The notes beneath the pieces are model-generated. The model saw only the letters and a program-made list of their open reading frames with translations. It was not told where the DNA came from and did no database searches. A program made the position numbers and the translations under genes. A stretch of DNA of 64,000 nt from Chromera velia (Eukaryota > Sar > Chromeraceae). Positions 50,601-61,639 of the stretch are shown one piece after another. The stretch spans positions 1 through 64,000 of the forward strand of contig JAHBMJ010005755.1 in NCBI GenBank assembly GCA_018398765.1, written 5' to 3'. Positions within the stretch are counted from its first letter, which is position 1, and the number at the start of each line of letters is the position of its first letter.

Positions 50601-52462
50601 TAATGGAGTCTGGCCGTATTCGTGTGGAGTTCTAGCTTCTCCCCAGCCTGTCCGTCCATTTGTCTTCGCGGTGCGGCTCCACTTCTTTCTTTCGTCTATG
50701 AGAGTTTACGAACGAACAAATAAAAGAATCTATGCGTTACACTGCGCTGTCTCTCTCTCGGTCTTGCCTTCTAGCTTTCTGAGGTATGCTAGAGGGGAGA
50801 AGAGGCCGTCTCCGTGTTTCCAAAAGACAACCACGAGATCGGACCTGATCAGTCTGCAACTGCGGATCAATGGCACTCACAGTATTCTGACATCTGCATG
50901 CATGATGTATGCAATCACTCAAACATCCCTGCAGGTACCGAGCGACGCACTCTGTGTTCAGCAAAATTGCCGAAAAGCTCTTCGATGAGGGTGTGGAGGC
51001 CGACGAGCGCATGAATGAGAAAGCGGACGCGCTGCCGGTGGAGGTCGACAAAGGATCTCAAAAAGTGGGCAGGGAGGGAGGGAGAGCATCGATGTGTATG
51101 TGTGTGGGGGAGAAAGGGAACGAACTGTCTTCATCGGGGGGGGGCCTCTCTCGATCTTAGGCAGAAGACTCACTCACACGCAAAAATGACCTTCTTCTTA
51201 TCGGAGTCTCAATTTTGAATCTTCGATTCCGCATGAATGCAGATTCCGGAAATGGAGGTAGAAGCACCTGAGAAGAGCGTTGCCGAGGTCAGTGAGCACA
51301 CGTACACGCACGCATGTACATACACAAGCATGCGAGCGCACACATATATCTGCATATTGATATAATGTGTCGAATAATCAATTGCACACACATTCCCGTT
51401 TTGCCTGTGCATCATGTACAGATGCATGGGTTCCAAACGAGAGCTTCGAAATTCAGAAATGCGGCTGCTTTTTGGAATACTCGAATGCATGGTTTAGTAC
51501 GAGACGAAACAAGAACAAAATGAAAGACCGAAAGAAGAAACCATTATGGAAACGTTCGAATCCCACAGAGACCAGACTTGTCATTTAAAAGCGGGGAGGT
51601 TTGAAAAGTCCCTAAACTGCATCCACGCAGTTGAGGTCTGATTGATTGCAAGCAGTAGTTTTTTCTCTTCCTGCCCCACAAAACATTTGGCTGACTGACT
51701 GAGTTACTGACTGACTGACTGACTGACTGACTGACTGATTGTTGGACTGATTGTCTGCAGCTGAGTGCGCCCGAGGTGACGAAGGAGAGGACGGCCTTCT
51801 GGTTCTCCGCAAACTACGGCAACAACTTTGTGTCGTATCCTGTCAGTAAGTCAGTCAGTCACTCAGTCAATCAGTCAGCCAGCCAGCCATTTTACCATCC
51901 AGCCAGACAGACAGACAGGCAAATGCCTGAAGGGAAGGGACTATCCTGCAAGTCAGATGGGGAAATTTCTTTCTGTTTGGCCTGGCAGATATCCTTCGAT
52001 TTCAAAAGATGAACCCCGCTAGATTCAGAGAACATTCTCGCGGTCTGAATGCCTGTGCATGCAGTATGTGTTAAGCAAGACATTCGTGTGATCTAAAAGG
52101 CCTCGAGGGCCTGAGAGAGATGGATAAGATTGGATTGACGGCATGCATGTCTGCGTTCTTTGACCTTCTTGCCCGATCTGGCAGCCAAGAGGTGGAGGGA
52201 CGTGCTTTCAATTGTGTGATCGAAAGAAAGAAAAAGGTTTTTGCTTCATTCAGGGACCTCCCTGGACGTGCGCTCTGGGTCTCTGATTCCTCTTCTTGTT
52301 CTCCGTTGCCTTTCCTTTTTCTTCTCCTTTCTGTCTTTGACTTTCTTTCTCTGTCCAGCACTCTTCGTTTTTTCTTTTGTCCTTTTCTTCCTTCAATAAC
52401 TTCAGTCGGGCACTGAATGCGACAAAGCACCCCACAAGCACAACACATTAAGTGTGTATGTT

Positions 52463-52516
<54 letters not shown>

Positions 52517-52521
52517 TGCGT

Positions 52522-52552
<31 letters not shown>

Positions 52553-52567
52553 CGCGCGCGCGCGCGC

Positions 52568-52600
<33 letters not shown>

Positions 52601-52621
52601 TGTGTGTGTGTGTGCGCGCGC

Positions 52622-52662
<41 letters not shown>

Positions 52663-52923
52663 CGTGTGTGTGTATGTGTGTGTGTGTGAGTGAGTGAGTG
52701 AGTGAGTGAGTGAGTGCAGGTCCCCTCCGCAGCTCCGATGATCCGGTGGTCCTTCAGGCCCTGGCAGTTCACCACCAGAAAGGCGGGGGTCTTTATGGAG
52801 TGCGCAGTCTCTCCCTCTCCGCGTGCGGCGGTCCCCGCGCCCGAAAAAAAAGCGGGGGAGAAGCCGTCACTGATCCAAAGACTGTGGAATAAAGCCAGAA
52901 AGACTGGAGATACAAAAGAGTGA
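47604..52923 (+). CDS. Unrecognised protein with N-terminal signal peptide, 11 exons
   Basis: Exons 47604-47824, 48023-48312, 48722-48917, 49287-49335, 49691-49749, 49982-50166, 50398-50566, 50935-51064, 51243-51287, 51761-51841 and 52720-52923 join in phase to 542 residues. I do not recognise the family. The first 22 residues are a clear signal peptide (hydrophobic [14 protein letters not shown], then CSA, then LSF). They are followed by a Ser/Thr-rich stretch, so a bipartite plastid-targeting leader is possible but unproven. The rest is soluble: an acidic EDEEEMDMY segment, the motif [20 protein letters not shown], a basic/aromatic helix [52 protein letters not shown], a Glu-rich linker, and a basic tail ending [13 protein letters not shown]. 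No membrane segment after the leader. The start is the first ATG that gives the leader. Confidence 0.75.
51700..51738 (+). repeat. (GACT)n repeat before splice acceptor
   Basis: Ten copies of GACT lead into a TGTCTGCAG acceptor at 51760. The preceding exon's donor region (51842 onward, on the other side of the next exon) carries GTCA repeats, so that short exon is bracketed by complementary tetranucleotide repeats. Confidence 0.85.
52451..52716 (+). repeat. Compound (TG)n/(AG)n/(CG)n/(GTGA)n microsatellite
   Basis: Alternating TG, GA and GC runs end in (GTGA)n and the acceptor GTGAGTGCAG at 52719. The block fills much of the last intron of the unrecognised gene. The long Arg/Glu and Cys/Val frames across it are artefacts. 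Confidence 0.95.
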
Positions 52924-53651
52924 CCGTGCTAGAAACAGCGATGGAGGGTAAAACGAATCCCAAAAGAGCTGAATGGATTCAATGGAAAGCCCAGCTCAAG
53001 TATCATGCCCTACATCGGCTAAAATCTACACCGTAGAAACGGTATTTTGACGAGAAAGCGCCTAGCTTGCTAGTTGAGCTCCACACTTTGTACTCTGTTG
53101 TTCGGTGTTACTCAATTGGTCTTCCCTTTTTTATGGATTCAAACTTACAGACAAATTTTCAATTAGATAGTTGAGTAGAGTCTCACATTAAAATTCTTTA
53201 AGTAAGGAGCTCAGACCTGAAAATTTATTTCCGCTTATTTCCGCTAGATGTAGATGTCGTAACCTCAAAAATTGTTTAGAGATATTGAAACTCCGAAACA
53301 TTTTAATTTTTTTTTTAAACATGAACGAAATTAAAACAAAGGTTGGGAACTGTTCCATAATCGGCACGTTTAGTGTTCAAGACTTTAAGTTACTTTAAGT
53401 AGTAGGAACGCTAAATAAAAAGTCATAATAACTTATAAATCGTTCATAACATAGGTTAAGCTTAGTTGAGCTCCAACTTGAAATGCATGATAAAAATTTT
53501 TATAGCTCTATACCATTTCTATCACAGTAGAACAACATTAATTCAAATTATGTATGAGTCAATGCATAAATACACCCATTGTGATGTGTGTGCTGGTTGT
53601 AACGCAAGCGTGAGCGAGCGCCCCGCCTTCGCCCGCCTTCCTGCATGAACT
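52924..53651. other. AT-rich intergenic DNA, retrotransposon target region
   Basis: No gene seen. It is AT-rich from 53110 to 53570 with a T-run at 53309-53317. The copia-type element is inserted at its right end. Confidence 0.6.
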
Positions 53652-53656
53652 GTGAT
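53652..53656 (+). repeat. Target-site duplication GTGAT (left)
   Basis: GTGAT immediately precedes the 5' LTR and recurs immediately after the 3' LTR at 59713-59717. Five bases is the usual target duplication of Ty1/copia integrases. Confidence 0.93.
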
Positions 53657-53957
53657 TGTAATCAGCCATTTATAGAGAGGAGGCGGGCGTGCATTGGTCG
53701 GCCCAACTTGGCCGGTCCCGTGCTGCTGCGTTACCTATCGGTGCGGCGCAGCTTGAGACATTACGGAGACGGAAAAAATGCATGCGTCAATCCATGTTGT
53801 GAAGTTGCTTAGTGAAATACTCAGGGTGATTCGATGGAACAACTCTCAATCGATGAGAGCAGAAGTCGGACAAACATCTTGTATTATTATTCCTATATAG
53901 AGAACCGTGTAAGTGATTAGACTGATGTCCTTAACTGGACCATTCTAGTTCTCTTTA
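53657..53957 (+). repeat. 5' LTR (301 bp)
   Basis: Begins TGTAATCAGCC and ends GTTCTCTTTA. It is colinear with the 3' LTR with no gaps. The 17 differences are all transitions. The canonical TG start is kept here, while the terminal CA has become TA. Confidence 0.95.
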
Positions 53958-53966
53958 TGGTAGCAG
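53958..53966 (+). promoter_or_regulatory. Primer-binding site TGGTAGCAG
   Basis: TGGTAGCAG follows the last LTR base directly. It is complementary to a tRNA 3' end CTGCTACCA, as in initiator methionine tRNA, the usual primer of copia elements. It would prime minus-strand DNA synthesis. Confidence 0.8.
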
Positions 53967-54031
53967 TTGGTTCTTTCCTCTTTCTTCTCAGGGTCTGTTG
54001 GTCTGTATAAGAGTGTAGCTTTCTCTCTCTG

Positions 54032-57000
54032 ATGGACGGAGACCAACCTCGAGGGGCCGATGGCCGTTTTATCTCCAAAGGCCTTTCTGATCAAAGCCCC
54101 AGCCCCTCTGACTTAGACTTGTTGACCGCCAATGTCAACAAATTAGCACAGTTGTTTCTTTCTTAGTCCACTTCTGTTCCGTCTTTGACAGTCACTCCTA
54201 CCCCCACCACAGAAACAGGGAAATTCACTCCATGGAAGTGCAAGCTCCCCTTTAAGGACACTCACGGGGGTAGAGTCGCGATTGTTAAGGCGTTTGAAAA
54301 CCACTGCAAATTGCAGCCTGCGAGTGTGCCGTCAGACATCCATGCAGCAGCATTCTGCCAGGGTTTGCAAAAATACCCTAAGCTCTACGATCTTGTCTCA
54401 GATCTCTCCCCCCCCGAGTCTGATGATGTCGAACACTGCAAGAATGTCATCTTGCAGTCGTCGGAGGAAACTGAACACAAGCGGATGTTCACACACTTCC
54501 GCTCCCTTTTTACTCTGTCCACTTCCGACTCCTCCAACGTTGAGAAGTACATCGAGACGGTGAAGGCAGCCTGCCGAGAAATTTCCCATCTCTCGTTGTA
54601 GGAAGAGATTGTCCCTGTGTGGTCTGGGGTGGGAGACAAAACCGATCTCAGCACTTGGAGGGTGGAGAAGAAGCTCGTTCCCCTCCTTGACCCCCTCACC
54701 CGCCGTCAGGGGCAGCTTGCTTCCCTGGTCCTCATCAACGGCATTTCTGACAGCACCGTGCGTGCGAATGTTGAGAACAGCATCGCCCCCCATATGCTTT
54801 TCGACGGAGATGATGGTGCGGTAGCCAAATTCCGCCACTTTGCCCAGCCTTCTTGTTTTTCCCGTCTCCCTGCCAATCCGTCCATTCCCGCACAAACGCA
54901 CGGCGTGCAGCTCACGGGTCGATCTTCCACTGGCCACCCTCGGCCCCATGCGAGTGGGCCATCTCGCAAGCGCCCTCACTGTGAGCACAAGACCCACCGT
55001 CCCGAAGAGTGCCTGAAACAGCACTACTGCAGCGATTGTGATCACTGAGGACACAAGACTGGTGACTATGACCTCGCTTGTGACCACTTTGCCCTCTTGA
55101 GGGCCTACAGCTATAGCGGAGGCGGGGGCGGGTCCGGCGGGAATGGGGGCGGGCAGGAAAAGAGGGGGAGACAGTCTACAAGATCAGGAAAGGGGCGTGC
55201 TCGTCAGTAGGGAGGGGCCCTAACTGGCGAGACGAATGAGTCAGAGGCATCGGATGCAGATTTGGAGGCCTCCCCTACAGCTGCCGCTGTAGGGCATTTA
55301 TCACAGTCAGCTTTTTCTCTTTCTGTTTCTTCTGGTTTCTCTTTTGACGGTTTTACGTATTTGCTTGATCTGGGTGCAAGTGGCATTACGTGCACTCGTG
55401 GCTGGCTGAACAAGCATGTTGAAGAGTCAGGGTTGCAATGGACTGAGACTGATTTGCCGACACCTCTTTCCGTTTTTACTGCTTGTCGAACGAAAGTGAA
55501 GATGCGGCGTCGTGCCACCATTCCTTGCAAACTAAATGGGCAGCCTGCTGTGTTGAAACCATCCATCATAGAAACAGAAGCAGCCACCCTCCTACTTATC
55601 GATAATCAGCATCTCATCAAACTAGGCGCGCGATTTGACTATCGGACTGGATCCTTGGCACTCCCCTCCACCATTATCAATTTTCTCCGTACAGCAAATG
55701 ATCTATTTTTTCTGCTTCTGGAGATAGACGGGACTTCCCCGCCCAAGTCCCCACCCGCTTTGAATTCCCCTTCTGTGTCTCCAGCGGCCGTTGCGGTGGA
55801 CCCTGCATCGCCTGTGTCCCCTCCGTTGTCTCCTTCTCCAGTTGTTCTCGTAAATGGGCACCTCCCCGCTCGTTTGAAGGCAGCCAAACAGAAGAAGCAG
55901 CACTGAGGAAATCGCACTCAGTCTCATGTTATGAAAACCCATTCGGGAGAACCTGCTGTCTCTCCCTCCGTTTCATCATCTTGTAATAGTTCTCCAACCT
56001 CCGATTAGCCTCCTTCTCAGCAACCAAAATCTTCTTTCTCATAGGACCCCCCCCCCATCTCCATCAAAGCCACTGTTGATGAACTCATCCACGCACATCA
56101 TGAATGGTTAGGACACACAGGCATCGAGACCACTTGGCGTTCCTTCCGTGCGTCCCTTTCTGACCTTCTTCCCGGTCGTAGCAGCATTTCCCGCCATGCC
56201 GTTCAATGCGCCCTGCTTCCATGCATCCGAGGGGGTACGTGTGTGCATGTGAAGCTAAGGCATGGGGGAGACGGCACCCGGGGGTCTTTGAAGGTCGATC
56301 GCCCCGGGCAGCGAGTATGTTGTGACCTTGTGATGGGGTTAAAAAGGGAGTATTCATTGCACATCCAAGACCAGCATGATGACTGGCTCGCTCAAGAAGT
56401 AGTCGAAACAAATGTCTATGATTGTTGGTCCCGCAGTCTGGAGGGTGATCTCAGCCCTGAGGTGATGACCGATCACGGGACCGAATTTCAAGGTGATTGG
56501 TGTGAGTGGTTGGCTGAGTGGGAAGCCACAAACCCCTTGACCCCTGTAGGTAGCCACCACTCTCTCAGCAAAACAGAGCGTTCCCATCATGAGTGGCTCA
56601 CGATTTTGCGGGGCATTCTCAGAGATCGAGGTCTTGATGATTCGCATTGGAAGGAGTTTACTTCCCTTGCCACAGCTAAATACAATCGTCAGCCTCGAGG
56701 GTCCACTCACAAGAGCCCATTCGAGCAACGCTGGGGTGCCCAGCTACCCAGTCCTCCCATGGACGCCCTGCGTCACCTCCTTCAGACCTCCTGTCGCCCC
56801 TCTGCTGAGACGTCCCTATTCCCCATTGGCTCGTCCGTCCTCTACCATCACCCTGACCATCCCCGCGCTAAGCTTGCACCCCTCTACACTTCTGCGACTG
56901 TTCTGCAGCGTATAAGTGAGCATGTGTTCCGATTGCGTCTTCCTTCTGGACGGCCCATCCTGTCGCATCGCAGGTGCATCCGTCCTAATGACAGCCCTCA

Positions 57001-57601
57001 CCCAGACCCTGTCTATGTCATTCCGTTGCCGTCGGACTCCCCTTCCAAGCGCCCGGACACATCCGTCGGGTCTTCTCACCAGGCGCAGCAGCAGCAACTG
57101 CAGCAGTCTTCAGACATAGAGTATCCGTCTGACCAGCCCCCCTCTCCCAACTTTGATATCACTGATTTTGGCAAAGATGAGCTCATTCTTTGGTGGGATG
57201 AGAACACAGGCCGCTGTTTCCTTGGTAGCGTCCGTGCTGTCGACCCTGAAGGTGAGGGATGGGTTGAGGTTCAGGCATGGAGTTCAAACGGCAAGCAGCC
57301 TCTTGCAAGCCAACGCATGCAGCCTGTATGGTGCCCTCTCAGGGGCCGCCCCAAACTTTTGTACGGTGCGCAAAAACCTTCTGGGTGTGGGCCCGAGATT
57401 TGCTTTCTGGTCCCAAAAGAGGTTGTTGAGCGAAACATTGTCCTCTCTACCGAGGGGACTCTCCCCTCCCACCTCTGTGACACTTACCGAAGTGTTCTCC
57501 TTACAAGCCCAGAAACAGTGTTCCCCACCGATCGGTTGTCTTTCGATTCACTTGCCCCCCACCTGACTCCAGTTGCAGGTACGTCTGCTATATATTTGTA
57601 G
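54032..57601 (+). pseudogene. Retrotransposon gag-protease-integrase frame with stops
   Basis: One reading frame carries everything from a start at 54032 to the stop at 57599-57601, broken only by in-frame stops at 54164 (TAG), 54599 (TAG), 55046 (TGA), 55208 (TAG), 55904 (TGA), 56006 (TAG) and 56042 (TAG); there is no frameshift. Gag has an acidic start and a helical core, then a Cys/His zinc knuckle near 54978-55080 that is cut by the 55046 stop. The protease active site at about 55367 reads DLGAS where the family has D(S/T)G. A His-rich GAG-pre-integrase motif lies near 56090-56125. The integrase core has an Asp near 56322, TDHGTEF near 56465 and a Glu near 56575. A C-terminal extension of over 200 residues follows. 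I infer it is inactive. Confidence 0.88.
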
Positions 57602-59387
57602 AACGAGGACACTGAGATGGGGCCCAGTGGCATTCCAAGCTGCCACAACTCACATTCTTCTCCCACGCCGGGGGCTCACAGTAGAACAGCTCGGCGGGCG
57701 AGCCAAGTCCCGTGCCGCAGAGTTGCAGTCACTCGCCGACAATGATACATACAAGCGAGTCCCAATCGCAGAAGTAGATACCGAGCACCGCCGCTCTGCT
57801 GTGCCCATCCATTTTGTTGACACCGAGAAGCGTGTCGAGGAAGGTTCTTGGACGTACAAGTCTCGAGTCGTTGCTGATGGCACTCCTTTTTTCGACCGCC
57901 GTGAAGGAGTCACAACGTCCTGCGCTACCGCTTCCCAGTCTACTATGCGCATTGCCCTTGCCATGGCCTTTACTCACTCCGACTTTGACCCCCGTGAAAT
58001 CGTTGTGGCCGATGTGAAAACAGCGTACCTCATGGCTCTCCGTTCCGATTCCCTTTATGTCCATCCCTCGAAAGATCACCCAGACCATGGGAAGTTCCTG
58101 TGGCTCCTCAACTGTGCGCTTTACGGGCTCCGCGACTCTGGAAATTTGTGGGACCGCTCTCGTAACAAGACGCTCGCAGCAACAGGGTGGGTGCCTTCCT
58201 CTGTTTGAGGAATGTGGTGGAAATGGACGGGTAAGCCTGAGGCCCCCACTTCTCGTCTCTTTAGTATCCTTCCCACGTTTGTTGACGACTTTGCCATCCT
58301 GCCTATTAGTCGGTCTGCAGTTCAGCTAGCACGTGAGGTTGCAGCCAAAGGAGGTTACCAGATGAAGATCACCAAACCCAAGAACGGAACCCTCTGCTGG
58401 GCAGGGGTGGATTTCAATGTGTCACGGGACTCCGTGCACATCCACCAAACCGAGTACCTCCTGTCTCTCCCCCTTCCTGAGGGTATGGGGGATTCTGCAG
58501 ATTCTTCTGCTTCCGTTCCCTCTTTTGTCCCCATTCCCCCTCCTGATTTGTTCCCCCTTCCTCCATCATCTCGCGAGCTTCCCTCTGAACCGCCCCGTCT
58601 CTTGACAGCCCAGGAAGGAAAAGCCTTTCGTGAAAGGTTGGGATATCTTTCATGGGTTGCACAAGACACTCACCCCGACTTGTCATAAGGGTGCAATCAA
58701 CTAAGCCGTCATTCCTCCGCTCCCACTCACGCCAACGCTGATTATCTCCTTTCCCTTCTCCGTTATGCCCGACGCACCGCCACCTCCCGCATCCTCCGTA
58801 TCTCTCGCTCTGACGTCCCTTCTACATCATCCTCCCTCTCCACTAAGTCATGGAGCGATGCCGTATTGGGGTTTGCCGGAAATGCGCATCCACAGTCTGG
58901 GTGGCTCTTCACTTTGAAGTCTGCCATCCTACACGGGCGGGTATTTTCCCAAAAGCGAGTCGCCTGGTCTTCTACCCGAGCTGAACTCTACGCTACTCAT
59001 GACCTTGTTGATTTCTTAGAGTGTCTCTTGCCTGTCTTGAGGTGCGTCTGGAAAGCGGGAGTCATGGCTGAAGTGGGGGTAGACTCCAATGACTTGCTGA
59101 AGCTGGTTTCCAGTGAGATGCCCCATCCGACCGAGCGTGCCCTCCAATCCGTCATAGAGTCACTTCAGCTCTGCATCATCGAAAAATCGCCCTGCACACT
59201 CGTCTTGCACACCCTTTCCCTCCGTGATGCGCTGGATGAAGCTTCCATCCGCCTTTCGTTCATCCCTTCCCATTCCAACGTGGCTAACCCCTTAATAAAG
59301 CCAATGTCCATTGAGCTTTTACTCCTTTTTTTCACTTCTCACTCCTCTCCTTCTGTCACGTCGACCCCATCTCCGATTGTCCCGTAA
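57602..59387 (+). pseudogene. Retrotransposon reverse transcriptase / RNase H frame with stops
   Basis: This frame is one base out of step with the integrase frame and overlaps its end (it is open from 57573). Copia-type RT (RVT_2) features are YKSRVVADG, the catalytic Asp in VVADVKTAYL near 58007, LYGLRD near 58122, and FVDD at 58278-58289, the YxDD-class box. A TGA at 58206 and a TAA at 58686 interrupt it. The RNase H part has WSDAVLGFAG near 58851 and VAWSSTRAELYATHDL near 58960, ending at the stop 59385-59387. Both breaks are single-codon. The frame change near 57.6 kb is either a one-base indel or a former frameshift site. Confidence 0.88.
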
Positions 59388-59411
59388 AAAAAAAAAGAAG
59401 AAAGGAATGCA
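59388..59411 (+). promoter_or_regulatory. Polypurine tract of the copia element
   Basis: An A-run followed by GAAGAAAGGAATG directly upstream of the 3' LTR, where plus-strand DNA priming occurs in LTR elements. Confidence 0.75.
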
Positions 59412-59712
59412 TATAATCAGCCACTTATAGAGAGGAGGCGGGCGTGCATTGGTCGGCCCGACTTGGCCGGTCCCGTGCTGCTGTGTTGCCTATCGGTGCA
59501 GCGCGGCTTGAGACATTACGGAGACGGAAAAAATGCATGCGTCAATCCATGTTGTGAAGTTGCTTAGTGAAATACTCAGGGTGATTCGATAGAACAACTC
59601 TCAATCGATGAGAGCAGAAGCTGGACAAACATCTTGTATTATTATTTCTGTATGGAGAACCGTGTAAGTAACTAGACTGATGTCCTTAACTGGACCATTC
59701 TAGTTCTTTTCA
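59412..59712 (+). repeat. 3' LTR (301 bp)
   Basis: Begins TATAATCAGCC (the TG start has changed to TA) and ends TTCTTTTCA, keeping the canonical CA end. It has the same length as the 5' LTR and differs only by transitions. Confidence 0.95.
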
Positions 59713-59717
59713 GTGAT
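59713..59717 (+). repeat. Target-site duplication GTGAT (right)
   Basis: Matches 53652-53656 exactly. Confidence 0.93.
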
Positions 59718-60423
59718 TGAGCCGGCCCACGCACACGTATTTCCCGGGCCGTGATTGAAGTGATCGAACGTACGTGTGCGTCGTTGCATGCGATTTAGCC
59801 ACACGAATCTGACGTAAGCAAGCTTGCAAACGGCCCCGGAAAGCAAGAAAAATTACAACTGCTTCACGCAGTGCCACGCTATATGTAGCTGATTGAAGTC
59901 ACGCAGAAAGTTGTACTCACATACAGTCAGGGCTAGACTCAGGTAGAGTCAGGGTGAGGGCGTTACTAGGCATTACCTACCGTTATCCAGACGTATGAAA
60001 GATTTAATATGTTTTTCTTAAAAAATATGGTAGAATGAAGACAAAATTTAAGAAAATTTAAATGAATCTATGACATAATTAATTTTCTTATATAGACTAT
60101 CCTTTATTTTTTATATAGAAAGCCAAAAAAATGTTTATAATGGATCTGAAATTTACAAAACTAAATCTATAAACAAATTTATCAACAAATTTTATAACTT
60201 GTGTTATCATTGAATTAAAAAACATTAATGCAAAGACTTAATCAACAAATGACTCCTTAATGCTTACTATGGTTTGAACATTGGTTTCATTTATTATGTG
60301 GCAATCTTCAAAGTACGTTCACTACTTTGAGTTCATCCGTTTTAAGATCAACGACCATCATCTCATTGCTCTTGATTTTGCAGACAAAGATCCATAAGAT
60401 GCGGGACGGAAGGAGAGAAAGAA
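59718..60423. other. Intergenic DNA right of the retrotransposon
   Basis: No gene. The first 200 bases contain one copy of a dispersed repeat (AAGCAAGCTTGCAAACGGCC near 59817). 59990-60300 is very AT-rich. Confidence 0.55.
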
Positions 60424-60525
60424 GGGGTCTCTCTCTCCCCCGTTCTCGCTCTCTCTCTCTTTCTATGTTCGTGCTCTCTCTCTCACTTTCTCTCTCTTTG
60501 CTCTCTCTCTCTCTCTCTCTCTCTC

Positions 60526-60566
<41 letters not shown>

Positions 60567-60623
60567 CACACGCTCTCTCTCTTCGCGCCCTCTCTCTCTC
60601 TTCGCGCCCTCTCTCTCTCTTCG

Positions 60624-60674
<51 letters not shown>

Positions 60675-60728
60675 CGCGCGCTCTCTCTCTTCGCGCCCTC
60701 TCTCTCTCTTCGCGCCCTCTCTCTCTTT

Positions 60729-60768
<40 letters not shown>

Positions 60769-60875
60769 TCTCTCCCTATTTCTCTGTCTCTCTCTCCTTC
60801 TCTCCCTATTTCTCTCTCTCTCTCTATATGTGTGTCTCTCTCTCTCTGTCTTTCTCTGGCTCTCTCTCTCTTTCC

Positions 60876-60921
<46 letters not shown>

Positions 60922-60960
60922 GTCTGTCTGTCTCTTCTGTTTCTCTTCTCTCCCTCTGTT
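60424..60960 (+). repeat. Long (CT)n microsatellite with TTCGCGCC islands
   Basis: About 530 bases of CT repeats are punctuated by a recurring TCTCTTCGCGCCCTC word (near 60588, 60603, 60695 and 60710), giving a higher-order pattern within the dinucleotide array. It is open in several frames on both strands and not coding. Confidence 0.93.
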
Positions 60961-61029
60961 CTGTCTTTCACTTCTTTCCCTTTCTCTCTCTTTGCGGACA
61001 AAATTGAGCTGGGCGCGCTGGAAATATAG

Positions 61030-61425
61030 AAGCAAGCCGGCCAAAAAGAGACGGAAATACATAATGCAAGATGACATACTGGAAGGAAAGATGCACGCGC
61101 GCAAGAACGAGGCGGTCAGACAAAATGCGGCCCAGCATCCTGGAGGAAAGGAGACGGGCAGGCACAATGCAGGCTGACGGAACTGAGGCAAGCGTGCTGA
61201 AAAGAAAAGAACGAACATGCAGCAAGGAGACGGGCAGACAGAATGTAGGCGGACGTGCTGGAAGGAAAAAAACAAGCAGGCAAGCAGGAGACGGGCAGAC
61301 GAAATGCAGACGAGCGTGTCAAAAGGAAAGCAGCAAGCAGGCAAGAAGGAGATGGGGAATTTCAAACAGAAAGCAGACGAACGTGCTGAAAGCAAAAAAG
61401 CAGGCTGGTAAGAAGGAGACGGACC
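61030..61425. repeat. Degenerate minisatellite, units about 60-65 bp
   Basis: Units share GGAGACGGGCAGAC, then AATGCAG(G/A)C(G/T)GACG, GTGCTGGAAGGAAA and CAAGCAGGCAAG. Cores are recognisable near 61080, 61150, 61228, 61290, 61350 and 61395. There is no unique spacer, so it is not a CRISPR array. Confidence 0.75.
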
Positions 61426-61639
61426 GACGATTCTCTATTTCTCTTCTTCTTTTCTTCTCTTCTTTGCACCTTCTCTAGAAGCTTCTTCTCTTCTTCTCTT
61501 GGAAGAGGAAGGGGGGAGACGTTCTCTTCTTCTTTCTTTTTCTTTTTCGCATCTTTTGCGAGAGAGAGAACTTACTTAGAGAAGCAGGGGCTGGGGGGGC
61601 CCGGGAGTGGATTGCGATCGGTTTCAAGCCCCGCCGCAC

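Larger units (their letters stand above)
53657..59712 (+). mobile_element. Ty1/copia LTR retrotransposon, full length, degenerate
   Basis: 6056 bp with 301-bp LTRs, a GTGAT target duplication on both sides, a primer-binding site directly after the 5' LTR and a purine tract directly before the 3' LTR. The internal order is gag, zinc knuckle, aspartic protease, integrase, reverse transcriptase, RNase H. Protease-integrase-RT is the copia order; in Ty3/gypsy elements integrase follows RT. Seven in-frame stops precede the integrase end, two more lie in the RT/RNase H part, and the frame shifts by one base between integrase and RT, so the copy is not autonomous. The 17 LTR differences indicate a fairly old insertion, although biased mutation would inflate that age. 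Confidence 0.95.
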
